This document shows positions 11,451 to 22,110 of a stretch of 64,000 nucleotides of DNA, piece by piece. The notes under the pieces are model-generated. The model was not told the DNA's origin. It saw nothing but the letters and a program-made list of their open reading frames with translations, and did not search any database. The DNA comes from Hexactinellida sp. DTS-2022. Lineage: Eukaryota; Porifera; Hexactinellida. The position numbers were made by a program, and so were the translations under genes. Numbering within the stretch: position 1 is the stretch's first letter; every line of letters starts with the position of its first letter. The stretch covers positions 3,472,001 through 3,536,000 of the forward strand of contig JAPNXP010000012.1 in assembly GCA_028753945.1 (NCBI GenBank). The letters are read 5' to 3'.

Positions 11451-11796
11451 TTTTTTAACATGTAATCATTAATATGAAGATGTTAAACCATTTCAGAAAG
11501 GTGTTTCGGAAGGCAAAGACCCTTAGTGAGTTGGAAGTTTCCATTTAGTTCACTTCATTTTAGAGAAATTCAAGTTTGAGTAGATTATAATAGGTGATGA
11601 CTCAGCAATTTTTATGTGCGTGTTGGGTATTCACCCAACTCCAACCAACCCATTCGAATTATATAATTCTCAAAATTGTAAAAACACATTTTTTTGCGAT
11701 GTCATCATCACCTCAAGGTGTCAGGACCCATTTGTAGAGGTGTCACGTGGCATAAGGAACAATTGATAAATTGGAAGTTTGTTTCTAATAATAATT
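11451..11796 (+). repeat. Hairpin-proximal body module
   Basis: 'tcatttcagaaaggtgtttc'-type text followed by 'tgatgactcagca', 'cacccaactccaaccaaccc' and 'tcatcatcacctcaaggtgtc'. This is the module that follows hairpins in plus orientation elsewhere (for example 23890-24200). It is interrupted at 11797 by a hAT-like element. Confidence 0.65.
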
Positions 11797-12706
11797 CAGA
11801 CATGGGGTCAAGCCCTTTCAAAAGGGCTTAAGTCCAAGCCCATCCCTAATTAGAAGGGCTTAAGCCCAAGCCCTTTTTCTAAGCCCTTTTTGAAAAAGGG
11901 CTTAAGTCCAAGCTCAAGCCCTTAATAAAGGGCTTAAGTCCGGACTTAAGTCTTTTACACTAATTATTTAGAAATCCATACAATATTTTATTGAATAAGT
12001 ATCTTGAAAAGGGCTTGAAGCTCATCTATAAAGGGCTTAAGTCCAAGCCCTTGTGGAATGTGGAGTTGTTGATTAAGAAACTGGAGAGAACAGACGGTCA
12101 GCTCAGAAGGCTGCAAACAGAGAGGGGACAGCTGGAGCAGATACAGGTAAGAAATAACCATTCGCTCTTACCAGATAGAGCTAGCGATATTAGGCAAAGA
12201 CCTAAATTCAGATTGGTTTATTTGGTAACTCAAATGCAAGTTGGATGCTAGTTTATTGATACATGTAAAAATATTAGTACATGTATATTTATTTACAGTA
12301 GAACCTCGTTAGTGCGAAATTCTGGTTAATACGAACACTATTTCAGTCCATTTCAAAGCTTTTCAATACAAATTACACCGGTTAACACGAATTTCGGTTA
12401 TATGCATAGGGCAATGGCACTTTTTCTAAGCCCTTTTTGAAAAAGGGCTTAAGTCCAAGCTCAAGCCCTTAATAAAGGGCTTAAGTCCGGACTTAAGTCT
12501 TTTACACTAATTATTTAGAAATCCATACAATATTTTATTGAATAAGTATCTTGAAAAGGGCTTGAAGCTCATCTATAAAGGGCTTAAGTCCAAGCCCGGA
12601 CTTAAGCCCTTTTATTAAAGGAGGACTTAAGTCCGGATTTAAGCCCTCTCAAAAATGGGCTTAAGTCCAAAGGGCTTAAGCCCTTTGGGGCTTGGCCCCA
12701 TGCCTG
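11797..12706 (+). mobile_element. hAT-like element of AAGGGCTTAAG repeats carrying a host gene fragment
   Basis: Ends 'cagacatggggtcaagccc' and, mirrored, 'gggcttggccccatgcctg'. The interior is dominated by AAGGGCTTAAGTCC repeats in both orientations. A block of about 175 bp (11876-12050) is repeated directly at 12421-12596. Between these copies lies a piece of CFAP157 (12051-12406) with a ~15-bp unrelated tail. The right flank 'gtttctat' resembles 'gtttctaa' at 11781-11788, but about 8 bases separate the latter from the left end, so the target duplication is not clean. No transposase is present. Confidence 0.72.
12051..12406 (+). pseudogene. Copied exon 3/intron 3 fragment of CFAP157
   Basis: This segment is essentially identical to the reverse complement of 15508-15855: the last ~92 bases of CFAP157 exon 3 (residues NVELLIKK..LEQIQ), the GT splice donor (ATACAG|GTAAGA at about 12148), and the first ~250 bases of intron 3, including the half Tigger/pogo-like element with 'gtagaacctcgttagtgcg'. 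No other exon is present, so no CFAP157 product can be made. It sits inside the hAT-like element 11797-12706 between two direct copies of that element's own sequence. The near-identity indicates a recent event. The joined open frame 11991-12251 begins in transposon sequence and is fortuitous unless transcribed. Confidence 0.93.
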
Positions 12707-14738
12707 GTTTCTATCATGTATCATCTCTAAGATTAATGCCATTTAGCAAATTAGTATAAATAATTATTCAAATTATTAATAATTTAACACCATTATTATG
12801 TACAGCAAAATAAATTAAGTTCAATTATTTGTAATAATTATTAAACAAAATTGAATTTCACTATCATATTTGAATTCCGCTCACTCGATAAGTTATCCCC
12901 AATAATATACTTGAAACTATTCCTATAAGTTAAACACAGAGCGAATTAATTATGTCAGTGTATCCATTGTGCAAGAATAGAATGAGATTTAATAACAGTT
13001 TTACTTAAATTGAAGTGTGAGTAAACAAAGAAATTTCAACCCCCATTTATGGCAGAAATTAAACACATTATAAAGATTTGTCTTCTCCCATCAGACGCAG
13101 AATTATATGGAGAATCTAATAGTTAATAAAATTGAGAGTTTAGTATAACATTTTTTTAGTTATGGATGAGATAAATTTGAAAGGTGTCAAAAATGTGTCC
13201 AAAATTTGTTAATCAAAAATTGTAACCCCAGGTGAATATTTAATTTTGAAATTTACATGACAGGTTGTCATAGGTGAGATAGACATGTGATTAAAAGGAA
13301 AATTTGATATAATGAATAATTTTTGAGTTATTATGGAAAAACCGAGGTCTAATTTGAGCGAAAATTGCTAAGTCATCTTCAGGAATTTTGGCATTTTGGG
13401 TTGTCACAACTTTAATCTTTCCGCTGATGTGATAATTTTTAACGTACAGTGTAAACTCTTTGCGTTATTACCATAAACGTGAGGTCTGCGAATCCGCCGC
13501 TAAGATAACACTCGTCATCATTAGTATAAAACTTAAATATGTTATAAATAGAGTTCAACCATCTTTGTTAAATTACATTCAATTTACACTTGTTCCTTGA
13601 CACTAATTATACTTGTTCACATTCATTGTTTGCACTTCTTATTTTTGCTGTACAACTTATCTGAACTGGGTATCCTTTATTTCTATAAATTTAATTAATC
13701 TTCTTACCGGACTTATTCAAATCGTAATTGTACTTGATTCGGCTTCCCGTAAGAAATACCATAAATTTATTTCGTAAATAGTAAATTTAATCATCAACAA
13801 TTTAAATGAATATAATAGCAAATTAGCAATGTATTTATCACAAACAAAAATTAAAAAAATCCTATAATAGATTACTCGTACCTTGTGTTAAAGAGAAGTG
13901 AAGAGATGCGAGAGGAAATAAAATTAAACAGTAAAATCTGGAAAATGAGTAGTTGACGGTGTAGTGTTTCCTAGCGAACATAGAAACTATTCGCAGCTGT
14001 ATCGTATAACTAGTTTAACAAATAAAATTATTAGAAGTAATTCAATGATTCGAAATAATCAGAGATATGAGCGAGAGCTAATCTCTATAATCAGGTCTGG
14101 ATGTATTGGAATCTTAATCCAGCCAGCCCGCCCATAAAGCATAGCGAATTTACATATCTTGAAATTTAAAGTTGAACAATAATCCACCAAAAATTCTTAT
14201 TTTATTGATTTTTCGAAATAATTTCAGATAAATTTCAAATCCAATCCATTGTCCATCGGCTATCAATAATATTATAGTAGAGTATATAGCTATTAATTTA
14301 TTAAGTATATGTATTCACACTACAGATTAATTTCCGGTGATATTATACAAGCAATTTGTCCTTCAAATTTGTCCTGTAAATTACAACTAAGCCCCAGTCT
14401 CAGCTGCAATATTATTTTCCAGTCTGTAAGTTTGCCTTGTAAGAAAACCTAATACGACTAATTTCACAGTTATAATACAAGTGCCTAACGGCCCTAACCT
14501 ATCAGTAGGGAATAATGATTTTATCACAACTTTTGGTTAAAACTGTCCTGCATAGTGCGCTGATTTGTAGGTTGCCTATTTTAGAGGTTCAGTCTATAAT
14601 TATATGTATAATAATCAGAATATTATGTAAGAATTAATAAGAAAGTAAGTTCGTTCGATATAAGTTCGTTAAATCAGTGCTGTAGACAGGACTGTGTAGC
14701 TAAGTGAGAGGGTTACAGAGGTATAATAATGTCCTCCC
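12707..14738. other. Intergenic, partly hairpin-family body
   Basis: 12715-13260 resembles hairpin-family bodies ('cacagagcgaattaatta', 'gagtaaacaaagaaatttca', 'ccagacgcagaattt'-like text, 'gtaaccccaggtg'). From about 13300 to 14738 no repeat, RNA gene or coding region was recognised. Confidence 0.5.
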
Positions 14739-16832
14739 TCAAATAGGCGGGAGGATAGGAAGAGTGGACTGAGACACAAATCCTAGACTGCCGGGCTTAT
14801 ACTGAGCGCTCTCAGCACTAGAGAGGGGCACAGAAAACAGAGCTGGAGCAACCCTGCTCTCAGGTTGCTGCTCAGACGCATCCTTCTTCCTGGGGTGCAG
14901 CTTTGCGGTTTCCAAAATCTCCAACAAACTGACCATGAAGTCCTCTCTCTGAGAGAAGGAGTAGGCCGGGTCGGGGCTGGGGCGGAGAGCCGAGTCCACC
15001 AGGGTAGCAGCTCGAGATATAACCCTCACAAGATGATCGTTCTGAGCTGAAGCAGCGTATCTCTCATCATAGGCGGTCTCCAGTTGCTTACGGGAAGCGG
15101 CTATTAGCTGATAGCCGTTCTGGGCATCTGACGCAAGTTCCGAATTAATCATCTCCAGATCTGTGTAATCCATCTGGGAATAAAGGACAATTAATATAAT
15201 CGATAAACTAGTATTTGTTCGATCAGTTTAAGATTTGAGTATCAGTCAATAGCGCCAGCTTCGACCCTGCTTGTAACCTGGTACGTAGAGCTTAAGAGCT
15301 AGGAATGACCCATTGGCGCAATAAGATTTAAATAAACTAATTTTTATTGAAAATCGAATAAATTAAAAAATATGTCTAGAATGCTATGGTCTAACTCTAA
15401 AGTAATCGAGTTTATGTTTGTCGTTCTAGATTAAATTAAAGCTAGTCACAAATTTCCACAACAGATTATTCAAAAGAAATGAACACCAGGGGATCAGCAA
15501 AATTCGTCCGAAATTCGTGTTAACCGGTGTAATTTGTATTGAAAAGCTTTGAAATGGACTGAAATAGTGTTCGTATTAACCAGAATTTCGCACTAACGAG
15601 GTTCTACTGTAAATAAATATACATGTACTAATATTTTTACATGTATCAATAAACTAGCATCCAACTTGCATTTGAGTTACCAAATAAACCAATCTGAATT
15701 TAGGTCTTTGCCTAATATCGCTAGCTCTATCTGGTAAGAGCGAATGGTTATTTCTTACCTGTATCTGCTCCAGCTGTCCCCTCTCTGTTTGCAGCCTTCT
15801 GAGCTGACCGTCTGTTCTCTCCAGTTTCTTAATCAACAACTCCACATTCCGCAGCTGACTGACATTCTTACGCGTCACCTCGTGCAGGCTATTCTCCAGT
15901 CCCGACTTGTCAAGCCCCATTCTGTGCAGTCTCTGTTTCAAGGCGTCATTATGTGCTAGTAACTCTTCGTTCTTCGCGGATATCCTCACCAGTTGGTTAG
16001 AGATTGAGATATTCTCCCTGATTGCTCGCTTTGTAGTCTCAGACATTTGCTTCTCACTTGCTCTCTTGAAATCCTGAGAAGCTTCTTTGACTCGCTCCAC
16101 CATCTCTTTCTTCAGTCGCTCTTGATTTATTACTTTCTTCTTTTCTACGTCATACAGGCTGCATACACAAATCGATATAATCATATGAAATGAGGCATGA
16201 GCAATGGTTTATGACTCTACCTCTCTTCAAACTCTTTCTTCTGCAGCTCCACTGTATCCTCCAGCTGCAGCAGCCGATCTTCCATCCGCTGCTTGTTTTC
16301 TCGGAACTCCTCCATCAGTTCGTTCTGCCTCTGCACAGTCCGCAGTTCCGCGAGGAGGAGCTCTTTCTCCTCCTGACTCTTTTGGTTGACAGAGATGAGC
16401 TGCTGTTCCGCCTCCCTCTTCTCCTCTTCCAGTCTCTGGCTCAGGTCCTGCACCTGCTCAGTCCCTACCATCACCTACACACATTGTAAGTGTACCCAAT
16501 CCTAGCTAACCACGGGCAGCATGGATATTCCGGCTGCAATGGCTGATCACCTGTGAGGTGAGTCTCTCATTCTCGTCACTGATAGTAGAGATGATCCCCT
16601 TCATGTCCTGCTCGCTGCTCTGCACGCTCTCGCGCAGGTCCTCATTCCGTTGCTTGAGCAGGTCGCACTGTCTCCGGTACCGGCCCAGCCTCTCCTCCAG
16701 GTCCTGTATCTGCAGGAGGTAGAACTCCCTGCTGTTCTGCGGCACCGCCTCCGACTCCTTGGGGCCCGCGTCCCCCGGAGAGGTGTCGGCCGCCGCTTTT
16801 TCCTTCTTCCCTCCCTTCTTCTTCTTAGGCAT
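14739..16832 (-). CDS. CFAP157: CFAP157, cilia- and flagella-associated coiled-coil protein
   Basis: Four exons read from right to left: 16832-16551, 16474-16221, 16158-15759 and 15173-14739, with GT..AG junctions at every intron. They join in phase to 456 codons plus stop (the human protein is about 520). The start is a lysine-rich MPKKKKGGKKEKAA, followed by REFYLLQIQDLEERLGRYRR, then long coiled coil. Exon 3 has the family block SETTKRAIREN. The C-terminus PGSLGFVSQSTLPILPP fits the conserved PGDLG tail. In other animals CFAP157 acts at basal bodies and is needed for sperm flagellum assembly; that role is known of the family, not shown here. Intron 3 (15174-15758) holds half of a Tigger/pogo-like MITE, and its 5' part plus the exon 3 end was copied to 12.05-12.41 kb. 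Assignment rests on collinear motifs recalled from the family. Confidence 0.88.
15508..15609. mobile_element. Half of a Tigger/pogo-like MITE in CFAP157 intron 3
   Basis: Ends 'cgaggttctactg' followed by TA at 15610-15611, matching the right terminus of the complete 56995-57179 element. The other terminus is missing. The left boundary coincides with the end of the copied block at 12051-12406, so position 15508 marks the duplication edge; the element itself may start slightly earlier. Confidence 0.65.
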
Positions 16833-16993
16833 CGCTGGCGAGCTAGCTGCTCAGTTAGACTCATTAATTCACAGGCCAGATAGAATCAGTCATTATAGTA
16901 CGTAGTATACAGCATAAATAATAACCAAAATATACAGAAGAAATCCTTTTTAGACAGCAATAAATACAAATGCACACAAAGCTGATGTTGCTA

Positions 16994-18292
16994 CTAGACC
17001 TGAGAAAGGACAGATCCAGTGCCGATGTCAGGAATCGGAGTGGGGAGGAGCTCTCCCTCCTTGAACTCGGACAAGAAGTTAGAGATAACTTCAGAAGAGA
17101 GTATACCGTCTATGAGCACCTTGTTATAGGTAGCGTTGAATGGAACATCTATTATGAATAGGGTAGGGAACTGAGTTGGCAGCTGCACGAGCCTCTCCAG
17201 CTCTGCTACTGAGTCCCTGTAGACGTAGAAGAATAAGATGTTATGCTCGCGGGCTATGGTGCCGAACTTGTACTGCTTCTGCTGGTGCCGGGCGATGGGC
17301 CCCAGCAGGGAGAGGATGAGGGAGGGCGGGAAGGAGGAGTCATCTTCGCACACGAGAATAAATGCTAGACTATCATTAAGGGACAAAATATGCGAGCTAG
17401 AAAACTCAGAAATTATCTCATGAGGCCAGGGATAATGTTTGCCTTCCGGGTCGGACAGAATTCTAGAGGCCGCCTCTCTCGTGATTAGGCGGCCTTCTTC
17501 GTCGAGAATGAGTGTAGTGGGTATTGTATGGATTCCTCCAAACTTGGCGAAAGGGAGCGTCAGTTCCTTCTTGAAATCCAGAGCCAGCCAGGGCATGGCC
17601 TTGTAGTTCTCGAGGAATGATGAGTAGCTGTAGTCGCAGCTGGAGAATATCACCTCGAACTTCTCGCCTCGGGCGCGTATCTTGTGGTAGGCCTTAATCA
17701 GTGCTTCAGTTACCTTAGCGCATGGGGAGCACCACAGGGCCGAGAAGTAGATCGCGAGCTTTATTCCGAAGAGATGCGACTTATCTTCTAACACTCCCGA
17801 TTTGGAGATGATAGTCGAATGTGAGAGTATCTCAGTTATAGTCACGTTTTTGTAGGGGAGCAGGTGCCCCAAGGGGTCTACCAACATGATCACGCGTCCG
17901 TCCTTGTCGATGATCTCACCTGATTGGTTCACATAGACTAAGCGAGGAATCTGAGGCACGCGGTACTTCCGGGATAGATACTGCTTCTTGTCTCGCAGCT
18001 GGTAAGGGATGGCGTACCAGGGCATCTGCTTGAAGAAAGAAAGAAAGTCCGATTCGGTCAGATCACAGCTGACGTAGATGATGAGAATGTCTTTGAACTT
18101 ATACACGAGCTCTTTGTACCATTTGATGAAGTAGTTCACGAACAGCTGGGAAGAGGAGCACCACTTCCCAGCAAACAGCAGCCCGGCAGAAGTGTAGCCC
18201 TCTTCCAGTAGCTTGCTTAGCTGGACAGGATTAAGTTCATTGTCCACGAGCTCGCAACCTAAGATGTTAATCAGTCCCTCACTAGTTGCCAT
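16994..18292 (-). CDS. NXN: Nucleoredoxin-like thioredoxin-fold protein
   Basis: Single exon, 432 residues from MATSEGL (human nucleoredoxin has 435). An upstream in-frame ATG at 18343 would add 17 hydrophobic residues; the internal start fits family length and alignment better. Three thioredoxin-like modules are visible: an N-terminal one with GKWCSSS at 43-49, where the active-site pattern is lost; a central one with WCSPC at residues 187-191; and a C-terminal degenerate one. The repeated MPW blocks (90-92, 233-235) and IPTTLILDEEGRLI are typical of the family. Vertebrate nucleoredoxin has WCPPC and binds Dishevelled and other partners in a redox-dependent way. The Pro-to-Ser change at the first intervening position is the one notable difference. 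It follows CFAP157 on the same strand, 161 bp apart (18292-16994 is upstream of 16832). Confidence 0.9.
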   Translation of the reverse strand: MATSEGLINILGCELVDNELNPVQLSKLLEEGYTSAGLLFAGKWCSSSQLFVNYFIKWYKELVYKFKDILIIYVSCDLTESDFLSFFKQMPWYAIPYQLRDKKQYLSRKYRVPQIPRLVYVNQSGEIIDKDGRVIMLVDPLGHLLPYKNVTITEILSHSTIISKSGVLEDKSHLFGIKLAIYFSALWCSPCAKVTEALIKAYHKIRARGEKFEVIFSSCDYSYSSFLENYKAMPWLALDFKKELTLPFAKFGGIHTIPTTLILDEEGRLITREAASRILSDPEGKHYPWPHEIISEFSSSHILSLNDSLAFILVCEDDSSFPPSLILSLLGPIARHQQKQYKFGTIAREHNILFFYVYRDSVAELERLVQLPTQFPTLFIIDVPFNATYNKVLIDGILSSEVISNFLSEFKEGELLPTPIPDIGTGSVLSQV

Positions 18293-18656
18293 TCTATCAC
18301 ACTCTAATAAAATATTCACTGATATAGTGATTAGTATAGCCATAATTTAACTTCTTGGTAGAAATTCAAGTTTTGAGTTAACTTAAACTAGTCTGGTACT
18401 TAAAGTAAATTGTTAAATTTTGGTTTCTAATAATCAACGGTGTTCAGAACTATTTGACTGGCAACCAATATATAATTAATTAACCATGGCATTAACTTAA
18501 GGGTGATTCCAATCGCGATTTGTAATTTAATATAGTAACTTTTTACTGCTTAACCTAATGATTGGTAAGGGATTTGAACTTATTAATAATTAAGACAAAG
18601 AAATAATGAATCAATAACTGTCGATATATAAAGGAATAATTCATTAAAATCAAATA
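18293..18656. other. Upstream region of nucleoredoxin
   Basis: AT-rich; likely contains the promoter of the minus-strand nucleoredoxin gene, but no specific element could be identified. Confidence 0.4.
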
Positions 18657-18829
18657 CAGTGGAAGCCGCTTAATCGGGAGACGGTTAATCGGGAAATTCG
18701 GTTATTCGGGACAAGGCTTTGGAAACCAATTCGTATCAATAGTATAAAATATATCGGTTAATCGGGAGAACCGGATAAACGGGACTAAATTCCTACTCCC
18801 GAGGCGTCCCGATTAAGCGGCTTCCACTG
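18657..18829. mobile_element. Tc1/mariner-type MITE (173 bp), TA duplication
   Basis: Termini 'cagtggaagccgcttaatcg' and mirrored 'cgattaagcggcttccactg', flanked by TA at 18655-18656 and 18830-18831. TA duplication and CAGTGGAA ends are typical of Tigger/pogo-type mariners. Internal text repeats 'ggttaatcggga'. No coding content. Confidence 0.85.
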
Positions 18830-19900
18830 TATTAGAAAGAAAATAAGACTAAATATCTTCTAACAAGAAATATCTCAGTAAATAAAGATAACTTCATCAG
18901 AATTGGTTTTAGTAATGGTTTTGGCACTTCGATCTCGGTCGCTTTGCGACGGTTCTGCGATTCACACCTCAATTGACGGCCGCTACGAAACTAATCATTT
19001 AGAATTATACATTTTGTGGTGTATTAATTACTAATAAATATTCGTATTGCTCATAAAGTCCCTTTAATTAATAAGAATGTTATATGTACTACGTACAATA
19101 AATTTATTTGGGAAATTCAAATTCTCCTATTAGAGCTCAATAAAATTCAGCAGAACTTTCGATAGAGCTAACTAAACTGAATCATGCTGAATCATGTGCA
19201 GTGAATTTAAAGAAATATGCAATATAATCTATTTTAGAATGTGACATCCCAATTAGTTCCCACGTGACGTCATAAACACATAAATTGGTATACATGTGTC
19301 TCATTTTCATGTTGTCTTGCCATCTAAAATTGTGGGCGAATCGGATAAAAAGTATTAAAAACTGAAGGTTATTCCCAATTATGTGCTTTATGACGTCATG
19401 ATCCCGTTATTTCGTTTAGGAAACCAATAGATCGTTGTCAGCGTGTAAAATACAACTGCATGACAATCTTCAGATCTCTATAGCATATGGTATTTCCTAT
19501 TAATTCTGGACAAACACACAAACAAACAAACTAACAAATTAGCACAAGAACAATTGTGCTTTTAAGTTTTAATATATAGATGTACTCAAGTTGACTCAAC
19601 CCTGCCGGGACATAAATTTGTAATCGCAAACGCTTATAATTCTATAATATAACGTCCCTTTCTACCAATTTTCATGGCAGAAATAGGAGTAAGGCCGCAT
19701 AGCGGCCGTTAACCTGAGGTGCGTAGCACCGATCCCTCGCAAAGCGACCGAGACCGAAGAACTCGTATGTATACACAGTTAATTCTTGTAAGTAACCACA
19801 CTGGTGCAAAACATTAAGATTTCCATAGTTTTAACTTGTTTTTCATATTCTAAATTTATAGATGCGAAATTCGTGTTCAGCATACTTGTTTACCTATAAT
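18830..19900. other. Intergenic with GCGGCCG-type fragments
   Basis: Two patches around 'tcggtcgctttgcgac' (18935-18960) and 'cctcgcaaagcgaccgagac' (19735-19755) are reverse complements of each other and could be ends of an unrecognised element. Otherwise featureless and AT-rich. Confidence 0.4.
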
Positions 19901-20400
19901 ACCCGTTGAAAGCTAACTTCTAAGTTGATTTTGAATTTCCATTAATTTGGTTACTTATTTGTATAAAACAACAACAATAGTAGGGCAGATTAGCTAATGG
20001 ATGTGGACATCCGGACAAAGCACCAAAATTTTTCCAGGTACAGACCATTGCTTGGTAGGATCCACTTCCGCCGGATGCATTATGGCCTCCATCATGCATT
20101 TTCAAAATGGTCACTTAAATATTATTCGGACAAAAGTCCGCATTCACGAACTCATGTCAAATGACTAAGTGTAAGGTTATTATATACATAGTTGTTATCA
20201 GGATAGTGTGCGCTGTCGGAAGATGGGTCACTCGGTAGAGTTGCTATCATTTTTGAGAATGGAATGTTCAACATTCCACCGTTGTCAGGGAAACTTTCTT
20301 AATCTAATATGGTCATGTGACCCCTCTAATAATGGAAATTTCATGCTGATTACGAATCAGCCTATTTATAGATTGGATTAAGTATCACTTTAAAAGTTAG
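19870..20400 (-). repeat. Dispersed ~0.5-kb repeat, copy 1
   Basis: Matches 33780-34380 in the opposite orientation: 'tgaaaatgcatgatggaggc', 'agtggatcctaccaa', 'gggtcactcggtagag'/'actgagtgaccc', 'ttccaccgttgtcagggaa' and the 'tttacctataatacccgt' border. A small open frame (20114-19920) covers it but is interrupted in the other copy and is not treated as a gene. Confidence 0.75.
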
Positions 20401-20439
20401 ATTACATTTAGTGGTCCCCATGAGCACCAAAGAATATAC

Positions 20440-20610
20440 TAGAGAAAAGAGTGGTAAAGCAAGGTTTAATTCCTCTCGAACCGAATATCAGTATTCATGA
20501 ATAGTTGCCCTACCGAATACGAATACTGATATCAGGTTGGCAACCAAATATCAACTATTCGGCAAATAATATTCGGTCCAACTAAATATATAAGTACTGT
20601 ATTCGGTTTC
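20440..20610. mobile_element. Small GAATAT-rich inverted-repeat element
   Basis: 'gcaaggtttaa' near 20459 is mirrored by 'tcaaccttga' near 20610, with GAATACGAATACTGATAT-type palindromic text between. Target duplication not found. Confidence 0.4.
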
Positions 20611-21195
20611 AACCTTGAGGTAAAGGTTTACGGAGAAAGGTTGCAATTAAGAATAAGCTCCCAAGAAATTGGGCTGATTTCTTACGTGATCCAACTAAGA
20701 AACAAGAACTGTTTGCATTTTTTTCCAACATGATAGCCAATGTGAATTGTCCCGGAGGCAAATAAATAATCATCACGACTGGTGCCACAGCTATTCTTCG
20801 AGGATTTGATCATTCTATGTCACGATGTGATCATGGGAAAGATGACACCAGACTGCTGATCCATTTACAGAATGCCCTTCTCAATAGCTGTAGTGCGCAC
20901 AATTGACACGGATGTAGTATTGGTGATCCTTGTTGGAAAGTTACACCACTTGATTACCATAAGCAAAGATGTGAACATTTGGGTTAGCTTTGGTAAAGGA
21001 AATAACTTTTACATACTATCATATCAATGCAATCTACGAAGAACTAGGAAGGGAGAAATCTCTGGCCCTTCCTGTTTTCCATTGTTTCACGGGATGTGAA
21101 ACTACATCTGCATTCTTTGGGAGAGGCAAGAAGTCAGCATGGGATGCATGGAACTGTTATCATGATGTGACAGTTGCCTTTACCTACATGGCAGG

Positions 21196-21370
21196 CAGGG
21201 TTGTATCAACTCAATTTGAGTTGGCAGAATCAACTCATTTTCTTGAATGAGTTGAATGAGTTGGTAACAGCAAAATGAATGAGTTGAATGAGTTGGTCAA
21301 GGAAATTTGAATGAGTTGGTAGCAAAAAATGAGTTGTTTTGCCAACTCAAAATGAGTTGATACAACCCTG
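21196..21370. mobile_element. Small MITE, AACTCAATTTGAGTTG type
   Basis: Termini 'cagggttgtatcaactca' and mirrored 'tgagttgatacaaccctg'. The interior is 'aatgagttgaatgagttggt' repeats. It splits the surrounding pseudogene between FTYMA and VMALIP. A clean target duplication was not found. The CAGGGTTG ends resemble other hAT-like MITEs here. Confidence 0.75.
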
Positions 21371-21663
21371 CCGGGCAGTGATGGCACTCATCCCTTATAC
21401 AATAGTAGAATTCGATGTTAAGCATTTCCAGCTGGTGGAACGCTTCACTGTTATTCTTTATGATAAAGTAAGTAATTTGCAGTATGTGGATGAAGCAACA
21501 AAAGAAAAGTATTATCAAGAGAAAACAATGGAGAGAATACCGCTTACCCGGTAAGCACTACTACAACAATCAAAACGAGACGAGTTGCATATCAGTCTGG
21601 AATATGGTGCACTAGTAAGCAAATTGAACAACGGGTTACTACTCCAAAAGGTTGGGGCTGGAC

Positions 21664-21918
21664 CAGAGATGCAGCGGTCCGGAAATTTCATGGACCGGAC
21701 CGGAAAATCATGATTTTATTCTGGATAGTCAGGACCGGTCCAGACTGCATGATCAAAATATTGGATCGATCTGGACGATCCAGACCGTTATAGTATAGTT
21801 AATTTGGACCGGTCCAGAACGCACTTGAAAATAAGCGTACCACAGTCCACACCGACATGAGACCGGTCGGTCCGGTCCCGGTCTGGACCGCAGTCCTGTC
21901 CAGACCGCTACATCTCTG
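21664..21918. mobile_element. hAT-type MITE (255 bp) rich in GGACCGGTCC
   Basis: Termini 'cagagatgcagcggtcc' and mirrored 'gaccgctacatctctg'. Flanked by 'ggctggac' (21656-21663) and 'ggctgaac' (21919-21926), an 8-bp duplication with one mismatch. It interrupts the pseudogene 20630-22110 within a GWGW-coding block, giving a clear insertion site. Confidence 0.85.
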
Positions 21919-22110
21919 GGCTGAACTCTTTATGATAAAATCCAATAATGGGTTCCTGTATGGAACAGTTTACCTGTGACTTTAAAGGCATGCAGTGAAT
22001 TAGTAAATGTAGCTTCAAGAGTAGAAGTGACTGTGGCGGTAGATGCGAGTGCAGAAAAGCGCGTTGGAAAAAGCACATAATTTTGTAGTTGTAACTGTGA
22101 GAAGCAATAT

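Larger units (their letters stand above)
20630..22110 (+). pseudogene. Decayed repeat-associated nuclease-like gene
   Basis: In order, in shifting frames: LPRNWADFLRDPTKK (about 20660-20700), a stop in the frame near 20762, RTIDTDVVLVILVGKLHH (20900-20945), a frameshift near 20990, LPVFHCFTGCETTSAFFG (21066-21120) and GKKSAWDAW. A small transposon interrupts at 21196-21370. Then come VMALIPYTIVEFD, a GWGW block ending at 21663, a hAT MITE at 21664-21918, and WVPVWNSLPVTLKACSELV (about 21950-22010). The order matches a multicopy protein group common in invertebrate genomes (recalled, function unknown to me). The DTDVV and GCDTT motifs recall PIN/FEN-type nucleases. Here the motif Asp is Glu (GCETT). 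At least two frameshifts and one stop make it a pseudogene. Confidence 0.75.
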
